From Caldilineaceae bacterium (GTDB lineage Bacteria > Chloroflexota > Anaerolineae > Caldilineales > Caldilineaceae): a stretch of DNA of 64,000 bases. Where the stretch lies: the NCBI GenBank assembly GCA_018003515.1, contig JAGNDO010000017.1, positions 23,278 through 87,277 on the forward strand, written 5' to 3'. Position 1 is the stretch's first letter; every line of letters starts with the position of its first letter. Positions 8,332-16,935 of this stretch are shown in pieces. Position numbers and translations under genes: made by a program. Below the pieces are notes generated by a model. The model was not told the DNA's origin. It searched no databases and saw only the letters and a list, made by a program, of their open reading frames with translations.

Positions 8332-8841
8332 ATGGCCGTGCCTTTTGCCCAGACAACCCGCTCGCTCAATGCCGACCGAGGCATAACTACGTTGATATGG
8401 GTGGCCCTGCTTTCGCTTCTGCTCACCATCTGGCTGATCTGGGCATTTTCAGCCCAATTCTCTGTCTCTGTCAGCAGCGAACCAGCGCCGATCCGGCTGG
8501 ATGACAGTGTGAGCGCCTTCTTTTCCAGTAACGCAGGCAAACAGTTGAAGATCGGGCAGAAAGCGCTGATCTACCTGGACGCGCCGCCCCTCTCCGAGCC
8601 GGTTGTCTTGCCTGCCCAGGTCATCGCAGTTGACAGAGCCTCCGACGGTTTCCAGGTGCAGGTAGCGCCCGACTTCCGCCAGATCGAGGGTGCCCCAGTC
8701 AACAGCGAGATTCTGGCCGCATTTTCCACGCCGGTCTCCGGCCATGTAGCAGTCGAAGTAGAATCGATCTCCCCGGCCTTGCTTCTGTTACGCAGCGCCG
8801 GTATCAACGCCGACACAGCACCCTTGGTCAGCCGCCCATAA
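8332..8841 (+). CDS. Short HlyD-like membrane-anchored adaptor
   Basis: 169 residues. A cytoplasmic N-terminus of about 19 residues is followed by one transmembrane helix (TTLIWVALLSLLLTIWLIWA) and an exported beta-rich domain (KIGQKALIYLDAPPL, VVLPAQVIAVDRASDGFQVQ). It resembles the membrane-proximal barrel of HlyD/MFP adaptors but lacks the long coiled-coil and lipoyl halves. A minimal adaptor would suit a cell envelope without a classical outer-membrane TolC channel. It lies 30 bases upstream of the C39-ABC exporter start and is almost certainly co-transcribed with it. Similar stripped-down adaptors accompany peptide exporters; the specific pairing is inference. Confidence 0.65.
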   Translation: MAVPFAQTTRSLNADRGITTLIWVALLSLLLTIWLIWAFSAQFSVSVSSEPAPIRLDDSVSAFFSSNAGKQLKIGQKALIYLDAPPLSEPVVLPAQVIAVDRASDGFQVQVAPDFRQIEGAPVNSEILAAFSTPVSGHVAVEVESISPALLLLRSAGINADTAPLVSRP

Positions 8842-8871
8842 TTGACAATACCCTTTCCCGCGGGAGAGACA

Positions 8872-11649
8872 ATGACTACTTCAACGACATGGAAGAGCGC
8901 AGGGGGAGAAGGGGTGCGCGCCACCCCCTCTCCAACCGAACAACGCAGCTACTTTGTCCCCGAAGTGGTCCAGACCTCGGCCACAGACTGTGGGCCAGCC
9001 ACACTGAAAGCCGTGTTGGAGGGCTTTGGCATTTCCATCAGCTATGCCCGCCTGCGCGAAGCCTGTCAGACCACCCTGGACGGATCTTCCATCGACACCC
9101 TGGAAGATGTGGCAAATCTGCTCGGTCTGGACGCCCAACAGTTGCTCGTGCCAGCGGATCATGTGCTTCTTCCCGCGGCGGGCATCCTGCCGGCCATTGT
9201 TGTCACCCAACTGCGCAGCGGCGCCACCCACTTTGTGATCCTCTGGCGCACTCACGGCTCTTTTGTCCAGGTGATGGACCCGGCCATCGGTCGGCGTTGG
9301 GTCTCTGCCAAACGCTTGCGCCAAGAGCTTTTTCTCCACACCATGACCTTCCCGGCTGCGGACTGGCGGGCGTGGGCGGGCAGCGAGGCCTTCTGTGAGC
9401 CGCTGCGCCAACGGCTGTTGACGTTGGTCGTGGAGCCACACCGGGTCGATGCGTTGATGGACCAGGCCCTGGCCACGCAGGACTGGCTGCCATTGGCCGG
9501 ATTGGACGCGACGGTGCGCCAGGCGGCCACCCTGGTGGAGGCCAAGGGGCTGCTTTCCGGTCCAGAGGTGGCCGGGCTGATCGACCTGCTCACCCAGCGC
9601 ATTCGGAATGAGGGAGTGGTGGTCCGGCCAGCGGTGGCGTGGAGCTATTGGAGCGTTCAGCCCCTCCTGACCCCCGGCCAGTCATCCGAACCGGGATCTG
9701 ACGAACTCCTTTTGCAGGTGCGGGGCGCGGTCCTTCTGCAAGTGAGCAGCGTCCGCCCCGGGGCAACGGTTGATCCGGAAACAGAGGAGGATTTTGCCAC
9801 CCAGCCGATCCCGCCGGAGCTATTGGTGGCTTTGAATGAGGCCCCGATTGAACCGATTCGGGAAATTTGGCGGTTGCTGAAAGAAGACGGCCTGCTTTCG
9901 CCCGCCCTGGTGGCTGGGGCGGTACTGCTTTCCGGCATCGCCGTCACCATGCAGGCCCTTTTTCTGCGCAGTCTGACAGAGATCTGGCGCAATCCAGTGT
10001 TGAATGCCCATCGAGTCGGCATCATCATCCTCTTGCTCCTGCTGACCGGGCTGTTGGCCAGCATGGGCGTGCCGGTGATGGCGGCCATGCTACGCAGCGG
10101 ACGTCAATTGGAGACCCGGCTGCGGCTGGCCTTTCTGCAAAAGCTGCCCCGACTGCACGAACACTATTTTCACAGTCGGCTGACCTCGGACATGGCCCGG
10201 CGGGTACACAATCTTCAGAGTCTGCGGGGGCTGCCCCTGCTCGGTTTCTCCCTGATCCAGAGCTTTGCCCTGCTGCTGAGTACGGGCATCGGTCTGGTCT
10301 GGCTGGATCCGACCAGTGCTTTGCTGGTCTTGCTGGCCGTGGTGGGCAACGTGGCCCTGATCTTTGTGGTCCAGCCCATCCAATCCGAACTGGATCTGCG
10401 CCAACAGAACCACGCCGCCGGACTTAGCCGCTTTTTCCTGGACGTATTGCAGGGGCTGTTGTCCGTGCGCAGCCACAGCGCTGGCCGTGCCATCCGCCTG
10501 GAACACGAGTCCCGCTTGGTGGAACTCTATCGCACAAACCGCACGGTCAACCGCTTTCATCTGGGCCACGATGCCCTGCTCGCCCTCTTTAACGTCCTTG
10601 TGGCTGTGGCCATTGTCTTCCTCTATGTAAGCCGGGAACGGGAAGCTGCCGGGGTGCTGCTGCTGCTCTACTGGACCCTGAGCGTGCCGATTCTTGGCCA
10701 ACAGTTGGCCGCCCTGGCCCGCCAATATCCTCGCCAGCGCAATCAGTTGACCCGCCTGTTGGAACCCTTGGGCGCACCGGAAGAGATGCAGGCCGACGGG
10801 GGATCTGTGCCTACCGTGACGCCTTCTGTGACCCCTTCTGTGGCCTCTGCCGTCTCTGTACATTTTGCCGCCGTCCAAGTGGTGGCGGGTGGCCAAACGG
10901 TGTTGGATGGGGTGGACCTGGCCGTGAGCGCCGGAGAGCATGTGGCGATTGTGGGCCGTTCGGGGGCGGGGAAATCTAGCTTGGTAGGGTTGTTGCTGGG
11001 GTGGCGCACCCCTGCGGGGGGTGAAGTTTTGATCGACGGTATCCCCTTGGGTGGCGAGAGACTCTCAGCTTTGCGCCGAGAAACGGTTTGGGTGGATCCC
11101 GGCGTGCAGATCTGGAACCGATCCCTCCTGGACAATCTGCGCTATGGGCTGGACGACGACACGGGGCTCCCCACAGGAGACGTGTTGCATCAGGCCGACC
11201 TGACCGACGTGCTGCGCTCCCTGCCCGCGGGCATGCAGACCCGGCTGGGCGAGGGCGGCGGACTGGTCTCCGGCGGCGAGGGGCAGCGGGTGCGCCTGGG
11301 CCGGGGGATGATGCAGCCCGTTCCCCGGCTGGTGGTTCTGGACGAGCCTTTCCGGGGATTGGACCGCAGCCAGCGCCACGAACTCCTGGCCCGTTCCCGG
11401 CAGACCTGGCAACAGGCCACCCTTCTCTGCATCACCCACGACGTGAGCGCGGTGCTGCAATTTGATCGGGTGGTGGTGATGGAGGCCGGGCGCATTGTGG
11501 AGGATGGCCCACCGGGCGAACTGGCAAGCCAGACCGATTCCCACTTCCGGGCACTGCTGGCCAAAGAGGAAAGCGTGCGCCGCAACATCTGGCAGGATTC
11601 CGGCTGGCGGCGGCTGCGCATGGAGCGGGGACGGTTGGTTGAGGTCTAA
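8872..11649 (+). CDS. Peptidase-containing ABC exporter (C39 domain, membrane domain, ATPase)
   Basis: 925 residues from the ATG at 8872, preceded by cgggagagac; a TTG at 8842 is in frame but less likely. Residues 20-160 form a C39-type peptidase: Cys40 in QTSATDCGPATLK, His120 in GATHFVILW and Asp136 in VMDPAIG supply the catalytic triad. A long linker of about 170 residues follows, unusually large for this family. Next come the exporter membrane helices (about 350-600) and an ATPase with Walker A GRSGAGKSS near 693, signature VSGGEGQRVRLG near 798, Walker B LVVLDEPFRGLD near 820 and an ITHD H-loop. Such transporters cut off a leader peptide while exporting it. The likely substrates are the small peptides encoded just upstream and at 26179, although they lack an obvious double-glycine site; cleavage after the RAG of the shared block is one possibility. 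Confidence 0.87.
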   Translation: MTTSTTWKSAGGEGVRATPSPTEQRSYFVPEVVQTSATDCGPATLKAVLEGFGISISYARLREACQTTLDGSSIDTLEDVANLLGLDAQQLLVPADHVLLPAAGILPAIVVTQLRSGATHFVILWRTHGSFVQVMDPAIGRRWVSAKRLRQELFLHTMTFPAADWRAWAGSEAFCEPLRQRLLTLVVEPHRVDALMDQALATQDWLPLAGLDATVRQAATLVEAKGLLSGPEVAGLIDLLTQRIRNEGVVVRPAVAWSYWSVQPLLTPGQSSEPGSDELLLQVRGAVLLQVSSVRPGATVDPETEEDFATQPIPPELLVALNEAPIEPIREIWRLLKEDGLLSPALVAGAVLLSGIAVTMQALFLRSLTEIWRNPVLNAHRVGIIILLLLLTGLLASMGVPVMAAMLRSGRQLETRLRLAFLQKLPRLHEHYFHSRLTSDMARRVHNLQSLRGLPLLGFSLIQSFALLLSTGIGLVWLDPTSALLVLLAVVGNVALIFVVQPIQSELDLRQQNHAAGLSRFFLDVLQGLLSVRSHSAGRAIRLEHESRLVELYRTNRTVNRFHLGHDALLALFNVLVAVAIVFLYVSREREAAGVLLLLYWTLSVPILGQQLAALARQYPRQRNQLTRLLEPLGAPEEMQADGGSVPTVTPSVTPSVASAVSVHFAAVQVVAGGQTVLDGVDLAVSAGEHVAIVGRSGAGKSSLVGLLLGWRTPAGGEVLIDGIPLGGERLSALRRETVWVDPGVQIWNRSLLDNLRYGLDDDTGLPTGDVLHQADLTDVLRSLPAGMQTRLGEGGGLVSGGEGQRVRLGRGMMQPVPRLVVLDEPFRGLDRSQRHELLARSRQTWQQATLLCITHDVSAVLQFDRVVVMEAGRIVEDGPPGELASQTDSHFRALLAKEESVRRNIWQDSGWRRLRMERGRLVEV

Positions 11650-11745
11650 TCCCCCGACGACCTGCCCGGTAGGTAAACCAGCGACGGTTGGCGAAGTTCA
11701 CTAACGATGCTTTTTTGAACAGACAAAACACAGAAGGACAAAGCG

Positions 11746-12570
11746 ATGACAGCGGTTGCCAAACGGTCGATGACCACCATTTATGATGACCTGTGGAATG
11801 TGGACGGGATCGAACAGTGGCTTGCCAGCGAGGAGCGGCTTCAGCCCCGCTCGCCCTCTTCCCTTTTCGAACTTGTGGCAGAGATTGGGCTGGACGCCAC
11901 GACGCCCATTCTGGACGCTGGCTGCGGCCAGGGCAACTATGCGGTGGAACTGGTCAAGCGCTTCGGCAGCCCGGTGGCCGCCCTGGACCCGGTGGAGAGC
12001 AACATCACCAGTGCCCGCCAGACAGCCGCCGACCACAATCTTGCTGACCGCATCAGCGTCCACAGCGGCGAGATGGAAACCCTGCCCTTTGCCGACGACC
12101 ACTTTGCCCTGGTCTGGTGTCGCAGCGTGATTGTCCATCTGCCCGATCTGCACCCAGTCTTTCAGGAATGCAGCCGGGTGTTGCGTCCCGGCGGCTATGT
12201 GATGCTGCAAACGGGCTATGCCACAGACGAAATGACCGAGCAGGAGAGCGAAACCCTCTGCCGTCGCCTGGGTTTCTATCCCCAAATGTTGCGGCAGCCG
12301 GTGGTGGAGAGCGCCATCGACGGCGCGGGCTTTCAGATCCTGCGCAGCGAATCCTACACCAGCGAATACGCCGAATCCTATGAACTGCGGGATGGCCGCT
12401 GCGCCAAACATTTGATGAGCATGGCGAAACTCTTGCGCAGCGAAGAAGTGGTGGTCGAACGCTTGGGCCGCAACCTCTACGAGACCGCCCTGGGCATGTA
12501 CGCCTGGCAGATTTACCAGATGATGGGCAAGATCAGCTATCACGCCTATCTGTTGCAGAAGCCGGTTTAG
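11746..12570 (+). CDS. SAM-dependent class I methyltransferase (UbiE-like)
   Basis: 274 residues. Motif I is ILDAGCGQGNYAVEL (near residue 58), followed by an acidic loop ALDPVES. Motif II/post-II is FALVWCRSVIVHL, and motif III is VLRPGGYVMLQTGYA. These are the SAM-binding features of small-molecule methyltransferases. The C-terminal 110 residues are helical and probably form the substrate lid. It starts the tailoring-gene run after the C39 exporter, with 53 bases to the next gene. Substrate unknown; O-, N- or C-methylation cannot be told apart from sequence. Confidence 0.85.
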   Translation: MTAVAKRSMTTIYDDLWNVDGIEQWLASEERLQPRSPSSLFELVAEIGLDATTPILDAGCGQGNYAVELVKRFGSPVAALDPVESNITSARQTAADHNLADRISVHSGEMETLPFADDHFALVWCRSVIVHLPDLHPVFQECSRVLRPGGYVMLQTGYATDEMTEQESETLCRRLGFYPQMLRQPVVESAIDGAGFQILRSESYTSEYAESYELRDGRCAKHLMSMAKLLRSEEVVVERLGRNLYETALGMYAWQIYQMMGKISYHAYLLQKPV

Positions 12571-12623
12571 CCGCTGAGAAACCCTGAGAAGCACGCTTCC
12601 AGAAGGGTGAGAAAATTCTGTCC

Positions 12624-14312
12624 ATGTCGGAAGTTGCACTGCTGGAAACCAACCGCATAGAAATTCCAGCCGACTTCCCTGTGACCTGGCCCCAGGCTGG
12701 GGACGCCGATCTCTTCTGGACCCAGGACAAGCTGCACTACCCGGACCCGGTGACGCCCCTGGAATTTTCCCTGATCGAAGAGACCGTGGACGCCGGTATC
12801 ACCGCCGCGGCCCGGGCCTATGGGGTTCCGCTGACTGTGCTGGATCGACACATCAACAGCTATCTCTACGTGGCGATTGTGGTAGACGACGCCGAAACAA
12901 ACGCCCTGGAATCCGAGGCGAAGCTGCGGGAGGCAGTGGCCCGCATGGAAGCGAATTGGCAAGAAGCCTGGCTGCCGGAGATTGAGCGCCACCTGGTCTT
13001 CTGGCAGCAGTTTGCCCTGGCCGATGCAACGCCCGCCGAGCTGCTGGCCCATCTCACCGCCTCCTGGCCCCGGTTGCGCCGGGTGTGGGAGATCCACTTT
13101 CTGCTCTTTTTGCCGTCCATGCTGGCCATCAGCCAGTTTGCCGATCTCTACGCCGAACTGTGGGAAGACGCTGGCAGCCTGGAAGCCTATTCGCTCCTGG
13201 GCGGCTTCCCCAGCAAGACCATGGAAAGCGCCGAATTCCTGTGGAAGTTGAGCCGTCTGGCACTGGCTTCGCCGGTCATCGGCCACCTGTTGGCCCAGAC
13301 GCCCCTGGCCGAGGCGATGGCCGCCCTGGCCGATTGCGCCGAAGGCCGGCTGTTTCTGGGCGAGTTGAACGGCTATTTGCAGGCCCACGGCTACCGGGGC
13401 GACAAACTGAGCCTCCACTACCCCTTTTGGGTGGAAGACCCGACGCCGGTGCTGAAAAATCTGCGGGACTATATGGCCCAGCCGGACCGGGATTTTGGGG
13501 TCGAGCGGGCCAAGATGGCGGCCCAACGGGAAGCGAATGTGGCCCACGCCCGCCGCCACCTGCAATATTATCCCCGGCCCGTGCGCACCGAGTTCGACTT
13601 TCTGCTGGCCGCGGCCCAGGCCGGGACGCGGCTGAAGGAAGATCACGGCTATTGGATCGATTACAAGTCCAGCTACTACATCCGTCAGCTTTTTCTGGAA
13701 TGTGGCCGTCGGCTGGTGGCTGGGGGTGCGCTGGCCGGGGTGGACGACGTGTTTTATCTCTCTTTGGCCGAACTCAGGAGCGCTCTCGGCCCGGAAGCTG
13801 TCCAATTTTCTGAAAGTTTGCAGTCAGCCATCGACCAGCGCAAGCAAGTGGCCGCCCGCTTTGTCAATGTCCAGCCTCCGGCCCACCTGGGCACAGCGCC
13901 CACCGGCGCGCCGCCGGACGATCCCATCTCCCGAATGTTCATGAAGATCGAGGGGAGCGGGCCGGGAGAGAGCGAAGATGACAGCGAACTGCGGGGCAGC
14001 GCCGGCGCGCCAGGGGTGGTGCGTGGCCCGGTGAAGATTCTGCGGGTGCTGGGGGATGCGGTCAAGTTGCAGCCGGGGGATATTCTGGTGGCCGAATCCA
14101 CCGCCCCGCCCTGGACACCCCTCTTTGCCAGCGTGGCCGGTATCATCACAGACAGCGGGGGCGCACTCAGCCACAGCGCAGTCATCGCACGGGAGTATGG
14201 CATCCCCGCGGTGGTGGGGGCGGGCACGGCCACTCGCCGCTTGACCGACGGGCAGGTTGTGGAAGTCAACGGCCATTTAGGGATTGTCACTATCTGTTGC
14301 GAGGCGGGCTAG
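12624..14312 (+). CDS. PEP-utilising-type protein: central helical domain plus phosphohistidine swivel domain (C-terminal half of a split dikinase)
   Basis: 562 residues. About residues 1-400 are a mostly helical region that resembles the middle, substrate-binding part of rifampin phosphotransferase-like dikinases. The last 100 residues are a mobile phosphohistidine domain, with the catalytic His517 in GGALSHSAVIAREYG and the usual closing VEVNGHLGIVTI. There is no ATP-grasp domain. The missing ATP-binding half is encoded separately at 20149-20994. In single-chain relatives the ATP-grasp domain phosphorylates the swivel His, which passes phosphate to pyruvate, water or an antibiotic. A product-phosphorylating role fits the cluster but is inference. 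Confidence 0.82.
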   Translation: MSEVALLETNRIEIPADFPVTWPQAGDADLFWTQDKLHYPDPVTPLEFSLIEETVDAGITAAARAYGVPLTVLDRHINSYLYVAIVVDDAETNALESEAKLREAVARMEANWQEAWLPEIERHLVFWQQFALADATPAELLAHLTASWPRLRRVWEIHFLLFLPSMLAISQFADLYAELWEDAGSLEAYSLLGGFPSKTMESAEFLWKLSRLALASPVIGHLLAQTPLAEAMAALADCAEGRLFLGELNGYLQAHGYRGDKLSLHYPFWVEDPTPVLKNLRDYMAQPDRDFGVERAKMAAQREANVAHARRHLQYYPRPVRTEFDFLLAAAQAGTRLKEDHGYWIDYKSSYYIRQLFLECGRRLVAGGALAGVDDVFYLSLAELRSALGPEAVQFSESLQSAIDQRKQVAARFVNVQPPAHLGTAPTGAPPDDPISRMFMKIEGSGPGESEDDSELRGSAGAPGVVRGPVKILRVLGDAVKLQPGDILVAESTAPPWTPLFASVAGIITDSGGALSHSAVIAREYGIPAVVGAGTATRRLTDGQVVEVNGHLGIVTICCEAG

Positions 14313-14389
14313 AAAACTCGTTTTTTTTCAAAAGAACCTTACCGTTATCTATCGAAAACCCACATCAAACAGCACGAACGAGGAATAAA

Positions 14390-15250
14390 ATGATCAGAGA
14401 GAGCATTACATCGATTGGGCCGAGCAATGGGCAAGGGCTGAGTGTCACCTCCCAGGGCGGGGACACCTACACGGCCAAGATGGGCAATGGGATGAGCTAT
14501 CCCATCCACCAGGAAGCATGGAGCATCAAGACCGACTATTATCTGGACACCTTTGTCCATCACCTGCCAGAAATCATCGGCAACCTGCAAGCCGAGGGCA
14601 ACCCTGTCGGTCGCGTGTTGGAAATGGGCGTGGCCCGGGGCGTGCTCTCCATTGGCATCGCCCTGCTCACCGGTGACGAGACCCGGCTGGTGGGGATTGA
14701 CATCGAAGAGAAGGCCCACACACTGGTCACACGCAATACCCAGGCCAACGATGTGGCCCACAAAATTGAGGTACGCATCGGCGATCTCTTTGCGCCTGTG
14801 CAGCCGGGGGAGAAGTTTGACCTGATCTTTGGCGAACTGCCCATCATCCCCGTGGACGCGGAGGAGCAGCGGGGCTACATCGCCGACGGCTACGCTTCGG
14901 AGATCCTCAACATCAGCGGCGGCCCGGATGGACGCTATTTCATCGACAAGATGATAGAAGAGGGCACGCCCCACCTGCGGGCTGGCGGCGCGCTGGTCCT
15001 GATCCAGCCCTCCTTCATCGGCGTCGACCGCACGTTGGACCTGCTGACCCAAGCCGGGTTGACAAGCAGTGTGCTGGTGCGCCGGGAATGGCGGCTGGCG
15101 GATACCAAATTCACCCGCTCCAACAAAGGCTACATCGAAAAGACAACCGGCTATCGCTTTCCCCAAAACGACGCTGGCGATGACGTGTTTTTTCTTACAA
15201 TCCTTAAGGGTGTGAAACCGGCCTCTACCGGCGAAGCGCTTCCCTCCTGA
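14390..15250 (+). CDS. SAM-dependent methyltransferase, HemK/RsmC-like fold
   Basis: 286 residues from the ATG at 14390, just after gaggaat; the frame opens upstream at 14297 but overlaps the previous gene. VLEMGVARGVLSIGIALL is the SAM-binding loop, LVGIDIEEKA the acidic loop and KIEVRIGDLF motif II. Where HemK-type enzymes carry NPPY this one reads FGELPIIP, so the Asn that orients an amide or adenine nitrogen is gone and the substrate is probably different. It lies between the split-dikinase gene and the unknown protein gene at 15267, with 16-78 bp gaps, consistent with one operon. Confidence 0.78.
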   Translation: MIRESITSIGPSNGQGLSVTSQGGDTYTAKMGNGMSYPIHQEAWSIKTDYYLDTFVHHLPEIIGNLQAEGNPVGRVLEMGVARGVLSIGIALLTGDETRLVGIDIEEKAHTLVTRNTQANDVAHKIEVRIGDLFAPVQPGEKFDLIFGELPIIPVDAEEQRGYIADGYASEILNISGGPDGRYFIDKMIEEGTPHLRAGGALVLIQPSFIGVDRTLDLLTQAGLTSSVLVRREWRLADTKFTRSNKGYIEKTTGYRFPQNDAGDDVFFLTILKGVKPASTGEALPS

Positions 15251-15266
15251 GGAAAGGGTGCAAACC

Positions 15267-16490
15267 ATGTCATTCGATTCAATTTTTACAACACTCTATC
15301 GTTCACCGGTTGCCGTTTTGCCCACATCGATCACCCTGCCTGGGTTGGGCGAGGCGGGCGGGGCGGATCTAGCCCTGCTGCGCCCGGCCCTGGTCGGCGC
15401 GGTGGAATGCGCTGACGGACTGCTGGACCGGCTGCAAAACCAGGTGCTGGCCTTCGGGCAGATCCAGAGCCATCTGGATGCGCTGGATGACCAACTGGCC
15501 GGCATAGCCGAGCAGTTGACAACCCTGGCCCCTGGGGAGCACAGCCCGACTCCGGCGCAGAATGAACGGGCCTATCGTGCTGCGGTGGATGCCTTTGGCC
15601 CCCTGCTGGCCGAAGCCTGCGCGGTCTACGACGACTATTTCGGCGTGGTCCGGGTGCCCGAAATGGGGCTGCTGCCCCTGCTGGGACAGGTGGTGCGGAC
15701 AAGCCAGGCCATCCTGCGCGATCTGCCCTATACCCTGCTGGACCGGACGCAGATTGTGATGTTGGCCGCCAACATCGGGCGGATGTTGGCCGCTGTGTCC
15801 CAGCGGCTGTCAGAGGGCGAGGGGAATTCCGCACCCGCCGCCAGCAGAGCGGATGACCGCCAAGTCTATCACCGCGGCTGGCAACAGACCGCCACCCCGG
15901 AAGGATGGAGCGAGACCGTCGCCTTCTATCGCTGGAAGCTGGGCCATCACTTCTTCGATCTTTGCACGATCTTCTGCGGGGATGCCCTGGGCCAGGCCCA
16001 CGCCGCCATTGCCAAGGGTGACGAGCCGATCGCTGTGACACAGTTGGCCCTGGCCGATGCCTTTCTGCGCGGCACCACTGCGGCCATGTGGTATGCGGGG
16101 GACTTCCCCGCCAATCTCTACCGGGACGTTGTGCGCCCGTCGATGATTATGCCGGGCAAGGCCAGCGGCTTTTCTGGGGATCAGAATGCAGACTATAACC
16201 GGATGAAAGACGCCAAAGAGCGGCTGAAGGCGTTTCTGTGCCAGCACTATGGCCCGGATCTGGCTGGATTGTCGCCCCGTCTGCGCCGGGCTTTTCTACA
16301 GTTTCACGAGGCCGATATCGAGGACAACGAACACCATCTGATTATCGCCGCCCACAAAGTGGGGATGGATCAATCCCTGGCCCAGAAGGAGTGGCAGGAC
16401 GAGTTGCCCGCACACGTCCATCGCCAAATGGCAGTGGATGTCCTGCGCGAGATGGCAGAAAGCAAACGTAGGGAGTTTGTTTCTCGTTAG
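15267..16490 (+). CDS. Uncharacterised helical protein of the island
   Basis: 407 residues from the ATG at 15267 (aggaaaggg 8 bases upstream). I do not recognise the family. The predicted structure is helical throughout. The centre is rich in aromatic residues and His: AFYRWKLGHHFFDLCTIF, RGTTAAMWYAGDFPANLY, and a conserved-looking GKASGFSGDQNADYNRMKD. Near the end come FHEADIEDNEHHLIIAAHK. Several paired His/Asp/Glu residues could bind metal or haem. It sits between a methyltransferase and a Rieske ferredoxin gene, so an oxidative step using electrons from the ferredoxin is possible. That is speculation from neighbourhood only. Confidence 0.6.
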   Translation: MSFDSIFTTLYRSPVAVLPTSITLPGLGEAGGADLALLRPALVGAVECADGLLDRLQNQVLAFGQIQSHLDALDDQLAGIAEQLTTLAPGEHSPTPAQNERAYRAAVDAFGPLLAEACAVYDDYFGVVRVPEMGLLPLLGQVVRTSQAILRDLPYTLLDRTQIVMLAANIGRMLAAVSQRLSEGEGNSAPAASRADDRQVYHRGWQQTATPEGWSETVAFYRWKLGHHFFDLCTIFCGDALGQAHAAIAKGDEPIAVTQLALADAFLRGTTAAMWYAGDFPANLYRDVVRPSMIMPGKASGFSGDQNADYNRMKDAKERLKAFLCQHYGPDLAGLSPRLRRAFLQFHEADIEDNEHHLIIAAHKVGMDQSLAQKEWQDELPAHVHRQMAVDVLREMAESKRREFVSR

Positions 16491-16545
16491 CATATAGGGG
16501 GAGTGGGCAGTGTGATATAGTTTTGGGACATCGGGAGAAACAAGT

Positions 16546-16935
16546 ATGGAGCAATGGACGAGAATAGCGCCTGCATCGGAGATACCCGCCAATTGCGTGA
16601 CGACTCTGCAAGTGGAGGGTACGGAAATCATCGTATACCAAACAGAAGGGAATTATTACGTCTACTCAAATCGTTGTACCCATCAGGACGTGCCACTGTC
16701 CGACGGTTATTTGGTGGGGGATGCAATCATTTGCCGTTTGCACGGGGCCAAGTTTGATCTAAAGAGCGGGGCCTGTCTGCGTGCCCCGGCCCGGGGCGAT
16801 CTGCAAGCCTATCAGGCAATGGAGCGTGACGGCTATCTTTTTGTCCGTCCGAGCAAAGTCGGCGAGAAAACCCCTTTTCCGGCCCGAATGACATTCCGCA
16901 GTTTTTGCGACACCTCGGTGGCGGTCAATGCGTAA
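16546..16935 (+). CDS. Rieske-type [2Fe-2S] ferredoxin
   Basis: 129 residues. The cluster-binding motifs CTHQD and CRLHG are separated by 17 residues, as in Rieske ferredoxins of oxygenase systems (Cys and His pairs ligate the two irons). The C-terminus continues past the normal end of the domain by about 30 residues. Its stop codon overlaps the start of the metallophosphatase gene. It could feed electrons to the Rieske oxygenase at 21058-22119. A dedicated ferredoxin reductase is not visible in the window, so a general cellular reductase would be needed. Confidence 0.85.
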   Translation: MEQWTRIAPASEIPANCVTTLQVEGTEIIVYQTEGNYYVYSNRCTHQDVPLSDGYLVGDAIICRLHGAKFDLKSGACLRAPARGDLQAYQAMERDGYLFVRPSKVGEKTPFPARMTFRSFCDTSVAVNA

